In this document: positions 8,341-12,099 of the stretch, in pieces
How positions within the stretch are numbered: the stretch's first letter is position 1
Layout: each line of letters starts with the position of its first letter
Assembly: GCA_020718265.1 (NCBI GenBank)
Contig: DYSM01000063.1
Span: forward strand, 1 to 12,099
DNA: 12,099 nt
Origin: Draconibacterium orientale
GTDB taxonomy: Bacteria; Bacteroidota; Bacteroidia; Bacteroidales; JAADGE01
Direction of reading: 5' to 3'
Made by a program: the position numbers and the translations under genes
Notes under the pieces: generated by a model
Seen by the model: only the letters and a program-made list of their open reading frames with translations
The model's database searches: none
Told to the model about the DNA's origin: nothing

Positions 8341-8370
8341 AAAAAATGCCGCACAATTTGCACGGCATTT
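8341..8370 (-). terminator. Rho-independent terminator of the ferredoxin gene
   Basis: On the minus strand, AAATGCCG (8370-8363), an 11-nt loop and CGGCATTT (8351-8344) make a perfect 8-bp stem with a GCCG core, and a run of six T (8346-8341) ends it. It lies about 20 bp after the ferredoxin stop codon, so it should end that transcript and isolate it from the downstream surface-protein gene. Read on the plus strand, the stem is followed by a weaker T-rich stretch, so some bidirectional activity is possible. Confidence 0.8.
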
Positions 8371-8390
8371 GATTTTTGAAATAGGAATGA

Positions 8391-8657
8391 TTAACGCACG
8401 ATGTCGTCTTTCGAGAAGATTTGTTTTAAACTTCCGAAATTGGCTTCCGCGTTGATTTTCACCCATTTTGCATCTGTTTCATCTTCAGCAAAAATTGCAT
8501 TTTCAGGGCAAGCGTCTTCGCACGCAGCGCAATCAATGCAATCATCGGGATTAATGACGAGCATATCTCCGAGGTCGAAAAAACATTCGGTCGGACATAC
8601 TTCGGCGCAATCGCCGTGCTTTTTACCTATACATGAACCTGTTACTACTCTTGGCAT
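8391..8657 (-). CDS. Seven-iron-type ferredoxin ([3Fe-4S][4Fe-4S], Thermus-like spacing)
   Basis: An 88-residue soluble electron carrier with two cysteine motifs: CIGKKHGDCAEVCPTEC (9-25) and CIDCAACEDACP (40-51). In the classic 8Fe pattern the first motif has C-x2-C-x2-C; here the second position is Lys12, and the spacing C9, C17, C21 matches seven-iron ferredoxins such as those of Thermus and Azotobacter. By that comparison C9, C17 and C50 would hold a [3Fe-4S] cluster, and C21, C40, C43 and C46 a [4Fe-4S] cluster. C25 would be free. An acidic C-terminal extension (about 56-88) is also typical of the Thermus-like group. The gene has its own terminator downstream and a possible promoter upstream, so it is probably monocistronic and serves as a general redox partner. 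No redox enzyme lies next to it. Cluster type is inferred from Cys spacing, not shown. Confidence 0.9.
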   Translation of the reverse strand: MPRVVTGSCIGKKHGDCAEVCPTECFFDLGDMLVINPDDCIDCAACEDACPENAIFAEDETDAKWVKINAEANFGSLKQIFSKDDIVR

Positions 8658-8689
8658 GATTAAGATTTTTTAAGTTTAATAATCGAGGG

Positions 8690-8719
8690 CTAAATTAAAT
8701 ATTTTTTTCTTAAAACAAA
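8690..8719 (-). promoter_or_regulatory. Possible Bacteroidota-type promoter for the ferredoxin gene
   Basis: Reading the minus strand, TTTG (8719-8716) is followed after 18 nt by TAATTTAG (8697-8690), one mismatch from the -7 consensus TAnnTTTG. A start site about 7 nt further on would leave a leader of roughly 25 nt before the ATG at 8657. The region is very AT-rich, so the match is only suggestive. Confidence 0.35.
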
Positions 8720-8741
8720 GTAAAAATTGTTTTTTTTACTT
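8718..8741. repeat. 9-bp inverted repeat upstream of the ferredoxin gene
   Basis: AAGTAAAAA (8718-8726) and TTTTTACTT (8733-8741) are perfect inverted copies with a 6-nt spacer, touching the putative -33 box of the ferredoxin promoter. A second pair, ATTAAGATTT (8659-8668) and AAATCTTAAT (8743-8752), flanks the whole upstream region. They could be operator half-sites, or the inner pair a weak AT-only hairpin after the kinase gene. Base composition makes chance matches likely. Confidence 0.3.
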
Positions 8742-8807
8742 GAAATCTTAATGGTTTTATTCCGAAATCGTTTTAAATTTCTGTGAAATAAAGACATGTA
8801 ACGCGCT

Positions 8808-11213
8808 TTAGTGTATGTATTTGTCGATAATTCCGGTCAGACTTTCGGACGAAATTGGTTTTGACAAAAAATCGTCAGCACCGCATAAATGAGCTTTTAG
8901 ACGGTCGTCGCCGGTGGAGTAGCCTGTTTGCATGACAATTACGCAATTAGGACGCAATTTTTTTATTTCTTTGGTTGCTTCGTACCCGTTCATTTCGGGC
9001 ATTTTTATGTCCATTAAAATTAAATCGGCAGGGTTTTCACCGGCAATGTACCGCAGGGCTTCTTTGCCGTTATGAACATGTATTACTTTAATATTGTGAT
9101 AGTTCGTGAGTAAAACTGTTTCAAGATAAAGGTAGTTTATTTCTTCATCTTCGGCAATTAAGACAAAATGTGTGGCTGTATTTGAATTTTTTTCGATTTT
9201 TTCTCGATTTTCAGAAGTCGGTCTATAAGGCAGTTCTACAAAAAATGTAGAACCACTCCCTTTTTCTGAGTGAACTGTGATTTTTCCGCCCATCAACTGT
9301 GCATTTTCTGAGGCAATGGACAAGCCCAAGCCCAAACCGCCGTACGTTCTGGAAAGGTCCTCTTCTTCTTGTGCAAAACGTTCAAAAATAACGTTCAGTT
9401 TATCTTCTCGAATTCCGATTCCTGTGTCTCGAACATAGAAATCAACTAATTCATTGTCAATAATATAGCCTAACTCAACGTAACCGCCATGCGTGAATTT
9501 GAATGCGTTTTCGAGCAAATGTGTCAGAATTTTCTCTAACTTTTCTTCGTCAATCAACATTTCACATTCCGAATCCGTTAGTGTTTTGTTAAGATAAAAC
9601 GGAATTTTTTTCTCTTTTGAGATTAAATCGAATTTTGAAAATAATCTCATTATAAGATTATTTAGATTGACTTTTTTTTGTGAAACCTCGCTTTGTTTGG
9701 TTTCGAGCCTCGATACTTCCAAAATATCATCAATGATTCGCAAGAGTTGTTTTCCGCTGTTTTGAATGATGGAAATGAAACTTTCCAGCTTTTCTTGCGC
9801 CAAATCGGGCGTGCCGAGAAGTTGTGAAAACCCTAAAATTCCGTTGAGCGGCGTGCGTATTTCGTGCGACATGTTGTGCAGAAATTCGGTCTTTAACCTG
9901 TCGCTTTGTTCGGCGCGGACTATGGCTTTTGTGAGTGAAAGGTTCTGATTTTTATGTTCTTCGTAAAGTGCGTAATACTCGTCCGATTTCTTTTGAAGTG
10001 CATCGGCGGCGGCTTGCCGTTCCGTTATGTCGCGCCCGATAATGACCAATCCGAGTCGTGAACCGTCGTCGTTAAAAAGCGGCGTTTTTACAACATCGAA
10101 AATTTGCACTTTACCGTTCGGCAACGGAATATGTTCGGTGTTGTATGTGGTTTTGACGTTCAGCCAAGAATCTTCGTCGGACGTTGAGCAAGCTAAGAAC
10201 GCCTCCGAATAAAATGTGCCTAACTGCGACAATTCTAAATCTGTTAATCCTTGATATTCAATATTTTCAAGCTGAAATAATTTTCTGCCGACAGGATTTA
10301 CCTCAAGCCATCGTCCGTCGCCGTCTTTAAAAAAAATGGCATCCGGACTGTTATTTATGAGTGTTTTGAGCCGATTTTGACTTTCTTTAAGCAATGTAAC
10401 ATTCTCTTTTACAGCAAGATAGTTGATAATATTTCCATTGTTATCGAAGATTGGACTTATAACAGCGTGTTCGTAAAATATTTTACCGTTTTTGTGTCTG
10501 TTATGAAATTCGCCAATCCATGTCTTGCCTGAAGATATGGTTTCCCAAAGGTTTGCATAAAACTTTTTATCATGAATACCGGATTTAAAAAAGTTGATAT
10601 TTTTTCCGACAACTTCGTCTTTCGTGTAACCCGACACTTCTGTAAATTTCGGATTTACATACTCAATCAGCCCTTGTGTGTCGGTGATGACAACGACATT
10701 GGAGCTTTGCTCGACTGCCGAGGAGAGTTGCATTAAATTTTTTTCGTGCGTTGCGAGTGTTTCGTTTGCTTTTAGAAAATCTGTTGCATCTGAAATTATA
10801 CACTGCAAATACTCGAAATCATGTGTATTTTCTGTAAATAGCGGAATTATTAAATATCTGAAATACAATTCTTTACCCCATTTTGTAACATAATAACAGT
10901 TGCCTTGACAGTTTTGTGCAGTTTTTATGCTCTCGGATAATTTGGCTGACATTCCGGCGTTGATCAGCGGTTCAAAGGTCAGGAGATTTATTAACTTGGT
11001 TTGTTCAATCGAAGGTGAACCTAAAAGCTCTATCAATCTGGGGTTTGCATCAATAATGTTGCCGTTTTTCGAGACTGTCAGAATTCCGAGAGGAGAGTTC
11101 AAATACAGGTTTTCGTACTTTTTAGCTGTGAAATTTTTTTTCGCTTCATCGAGTTCTCGTTTTAGCAAATTATTTTCTGTTTTGAGCCTTTCTATTTCGG
11201 TAACTTCTGACAT
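8808..11213 (-). CDS. Soluble hybrid histidine kinase with three PAS domains and a receiver domain
   Basis: An 801-residue sensor. In order: a short N-terminal coiled coil (about residues 4-28), three PAS-like domains (about 33-146, 162-276, 281-396), a helical linker, a HisKA domain with the H-box HNMSHEIRTPLNG (446-458, phosphoacceptor H450), a HATPase domain (about 550-662) with N569, DTGIG (596-600) and GLGLGL (626-631), and a C-terminal receiver (about 682-798) with E688/D689, phosphoacceptor D735, T763 and K785. All catalytic positions look intact. No membrane segment is seen, so it probably senses a cytoplasmic signal such as redox or a small ligand, but no PAS cofactor residue could be recognised. 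No separate response regulator with an output domain is nearby. The ATG at 11213 is chosen over an in-frame TTG at 11240, which lies inside the -7 promoter box and so cannot be in the mRNA from that promoter. Confidence 0.92.
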   Translation of the reverse strand: MSEVTEIERLKTENNLLKRELDEAKKNFTAKKYENLYLNSPLGILTVSKNGNIIDANPRLIELLGSPSIEQTKLINLLTFEPLINAGMSAKLSESIKTAQNCQGNCYYVTKWGKELYFRYLIIPLFTENTHDFEYLQCIISDATDFLKANETLATHEKNLMQLSSAVEQSSNVVVITDTQGLIEYVNPKFTEVSGYTKDEVVGKNINFFKSGIHDKKFYANLWETISSGKTWIGEFHNRHKNGKIFYEHAVISPIFDNNGNIINYLAVKENVTLLKESQNRLKTLINNSPDAIFFKDGDGRWLEVNPVGRKLFQLENIEYQGLTDLELSQLGTFYSEAFLACSTSDEDSWLNVKTTYNTEHIPLPNGKVQIFDVVKTPLFNDDGSRLGLVIIGRDITERQAAADALQKKSDEYYALYEEHKNQNLSLTKAIVRAEQSDRLKTEFLHNMSHEIRTPLNGILGFSQLLGTPDLAQEKLESFISIIQNSGKQLLRIIDDILEVSRLETKQSEVSQKKVNLNNLIMRLFSKFDLISKEKKIPFYLNKTLTDSECEMLIDEEKLEKILTHLLENAFKFTHGGYVELGYIIDNELVDFYVRDTGIGIREDKLNVIFERFAQEEEDLSRTYGGLGLGLSIASENAQLMGGKITVHSEKGSGSTFFVELPYRPTSENREKIEKNSNTATHFVLIAEDEEINYLYLETVLLTNYHNIKVIHVHNGKEALRYIAGENPADLILMDIKMPEMNGYEATKEIKKLRPNCVIVMQTGYSTGDDRLKAHLCGADDFLSKPISSESLTGIIDKYIH

Positions 11214-11215
11214 TG

Positions 11216-11231
11216 GCGGATGAGCGGATGA
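11216..11231. repeat. 8-bp tandem repeat in the kinase leader
   Basis: Two perfect head-to-tail copies of GCGGATGA (TCATCCGC on the kinase strand) fill the space between the predicted -7 box and the ATG at 11213, leaving two bases (CA) before the start codon. The unit is much more GC-rich than the surrounding leader. As a noncoding leader element, a change in copy number would alter leader length or structure without shifting the reading frame. Confidence 0.75.
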
Positions 11232-11237
11232 GGTTGA

Positions 11238-11267
11238 CAAAAGTAGCTTTTTTTAGCTAAATACAAA
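11238..11267 (-). promoter_or_regulatory. Bacteroidota-type promoter of the hybrid kinase gene
   Basis: On the minus strand TTTG (11267-11264) is followed after 18 nt by TACTTTTG (11245-11238), a perfect match to the Bacteroidota -7 consensus TAnnTTTG with suitable spacing. Transcription would start about 7 nt further on, near 11231, giving a leader of about 18 nt. The spacer contains a 5-bp dyad, TAGCT (11244-11248) and AGCTA (11255-11259). A 10-bp palindrome ATTTGCAAAT (11292-11301) lies further upstream, a possible regulator site. Confidence 0.7.
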
Positions 11268-11331
11268 AATGAAAATAGATTTAAATGAAATATTTGCAAA
11301 TTAAGACATTTTTATGTTCAAAATTTTCAAA

Positions 11332-12003
11332 TCAGAACAAATCCGGTCGCAAGTCTTGGGTGCGTTTTATGGCTTGGTCGTGCAGCCACGCTTCAATTTT
11401 TGCCTGATGTCCGGACAAAAGTATTTCCGGAACTTTCATGCCTTTATACTCGGCAGGGCGCGTATACACGGGCGGCGCGAGCAAATTGTCTTGAAATGAA
11501 TCAGTTAGAGCAGATGTTTCGTCGGAAATACTGCCCGGAATTAGGCGCACAACGGCATCCACCATCACGGCAGCCGCAAGTTCGCCGCCTGTGAGCACGT
11601 AATCGCCTATGGATATTTCTTTGGTAATCAACGATTCACGAACTCGGTGGTCGATACCTTTATAATGTCCGCAAAGAATTAACAAATTTTGTGCACAAGA
11701 CAAAGTATTTGCAATTTTTTGGTTAAAACGCTGACCGTCAGGCGAAGTATAAATGATTTCGTCGTACGTACGTTGCGATTTCAGGAACGAAATAGCTTTG
11801 TCTATCGGTTCGATGCGCATAACCATGCCGGCAACGCCGCCAAACGGTTCGTCGTCCACGCGCCGATGTTTGTCATCTGAAAAATCGCGCAAATCATGTA
11901 CATAAATTTCCACAATGCCTTTATCCTTAGCACGTTTGACAATGGAATGGTTGAACGGACTTTGTAACAAATCGGGCAAAACTGTAAGAATATCGATGCG
12001 CAT
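11332..12003 (-). CDS. trmD: tRNA (guanine-N1-)-methyltransferase TrmD
   Basis: A 223-residue enzyme that uses S-adenosylmethionine to methylate N1 of G37, next to the anticodon in tRNAs with G36, which prevents +1 frameshifting. Recognisable family blocks: MRIDILTVLPDLL (1-13), DLRDFSDDKHRRVDDEPFGG (37-56), TSPDGQRF (86-93), GHYKGIDHRV (112-121), the knot strand IGDYVLTGGELAA (132-144) and SALTDSF (164-170). By alignment with E. coli TrmD, D168 matches the catalytic Asp169 and R153 matches Arg154, and the deep trefoil-knot SAM site is intact. Normal bacterial length. The ATG at 12003 is supported because an in-frame TAA (12025-12027) lies just upstream with no ATG between. Elsewhere trmD often sits in an rpsP-rimM-trmD-rplS cluster, but here the downstream neighbour is the hybrid kinase; the upstream side falls outside the window. 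Probably a housekeeping gene. Confidence 0.97.
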   Translation of the reverse strand: MRIDILTVLPDLLQSPFNHSIVKRAKDKGIVEIYVHDLRDFSDDKHRRVDDEPFGGVAGMVMRIEPIDKAISFLKSQRTYDEIIYTSPDGQRFNQKIANTLSCAQNLLILCGHYKGIDHRVRESLITKEISIGDYVLTGGELAAAVMVDAVVRLIPGSISDETSALTDSFQDNLLAPPVYTRPAEYKGMKVPEILLSGHQAKIEAWLHDQAIKRTQDLRPDLF

Positions 12004-12008
12004 TTTGA

Positions 12009-12045
12009 ATAATTTGATGATGTGTTAATTCGATAATTTGATGAT
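12009..12045. repeat. 13-bp direct repeat in the trmD upstream region
   Basis: ATAATTTGATGAT occurs at 12009-12021 and again at 12033-12045, 24 bp apart. The spacer holds a related AATTCGAT at 12027-12034, so the 8-mer AATTYGAT appears three times in about 32 bp. This lies within 45 bp of the trmD start, in its leader or promoter. AT-rich short repeats of this type are common between Bacteroidota genes, and their role is unclear. Confidence 0.6.
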
Positions 12046-12099
12046 TTGAAAAATGTTCTTAGAAATTCTGTTGAAATTAAATTGTAACAACCTAATGAC

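Noticed and set aside
8103..8466. Short open frames across the gap between the surface-protein and ferredoxin genes
   Set aside because: They overlap real coding sequence and the hairpin terminator, and their translations show no domain or signal peptide. I treat the gap as regulatory.
8401..8673. A 90-residue plus-strand open frame antisense to the ferredoxin
   Set aside because: It is the mirror of a well-supported ferredoxin gene. The Ser-rich translation comes from the reversed codons and shows no recognisable domain.
8761..8807. Possible terminator directly after the kinase stop
   Set aside because: Only a short GAAAT/ATTTC pairing is present, with no GC-rich stem. The AT-only inverted repeat further on is too weak to call.
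11301..11331. Possible terminator after trmD (ACAT/ATGT hairpin at 11306-11317)
   Set aside because: The stem is only four base pairs, AT-rich, and no T-run follows on the trmD strand.
12004..12099. The end of an upstream gene entering at the right edge
   Set aside because: A 24-codon open stretch runs from the edge to a TAA at 12025-12027 on the minus strand, but it is too short and AT-rich to separate from chance.
1..12099. Mobile element, CRISPR array, toxin-antitoxin or defence system
   Set aside because: No transposase, integrase, spaced repeat array or nuclease-type gene was recognised, all genes are intact, and base use looks even across the window.

Overview
The window looks like ordinary chromosomal DNA from a member of the Bacteroidota (Bacteroidetes). 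It is AT-rich by eye. Two large secreted proteins end in the gliding-motility-associated C-terminal domain that serves as a type B sorting signal for the type IX secretion system (T9SS). A DUF6702-type protein and a HupE/UreJ-type membrane protein of the kind common in this phylum are also present. Upstream regions lack Shine-Dalgarno sequences, are A-rich before most start codons, and at least one carries the phylum's TTTG / TAnnTTTG promoter. The species cannot be told from this window.

Layout from left to right. On the minus strand, a HupE/UreJ-like membrane protein (1041-1622) is followed by an extended-SDR epimerase/dehydratase (19-999), probably co-transcribed. Starting only 5 bp from the hupE-like start and running the other way is a plus-strand cluster: a DUF6702-like exported protein (1628-2131), an 875-residue T9SS type B surface protein with beta-sandwich modules (2152-4779), and a periplasmic TPR protein (4796-6001). 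The gaps of 20 and 16 bp suggest one transcript. It converges, with a 12-bp gap, on a second T9SS type B protein on the minus strand (6014-8275), which has a propeller-like N-terminal half, a PKD-like module and three LGNDT repeats, and which appears to start with TTG. Next come three more minus-strand genes: a small seven-iron-type ferredoxin (8391-8657) with its own hairpin terminator, a soluble triple-PAS hybrid histidine kinase (8808-11213) with a clear Bacteroidota promoter, and trmD (11332-12003), preceded by a short AT-rich direct repeat.

The genes do not form one recognisable pathway. The plus-strand cluster and the convergent 753-residue protein make a cell-surface/envelope block. 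The ferredoxin, sensor kinase and tRNA methyltransferase look like independent single-gene units. No mobile element, CRISPR array, tRNA, rRNA, toxin-antitoxin or defence genes were recognised, all CDS appear intact, and no stretch without a gene exceeds about 150 bp. I found no convincing undescribed multi-gene system. The points most worth a second look are the 5-bp divergent start arrangement, the TTG-started surface protein, the 8-bp tandem repeat in the kinase leader, the TPR partner where a PorP/SprF gene would often sit, and the conserved but uncharacterised N-terminal module of the 875-residue protein.
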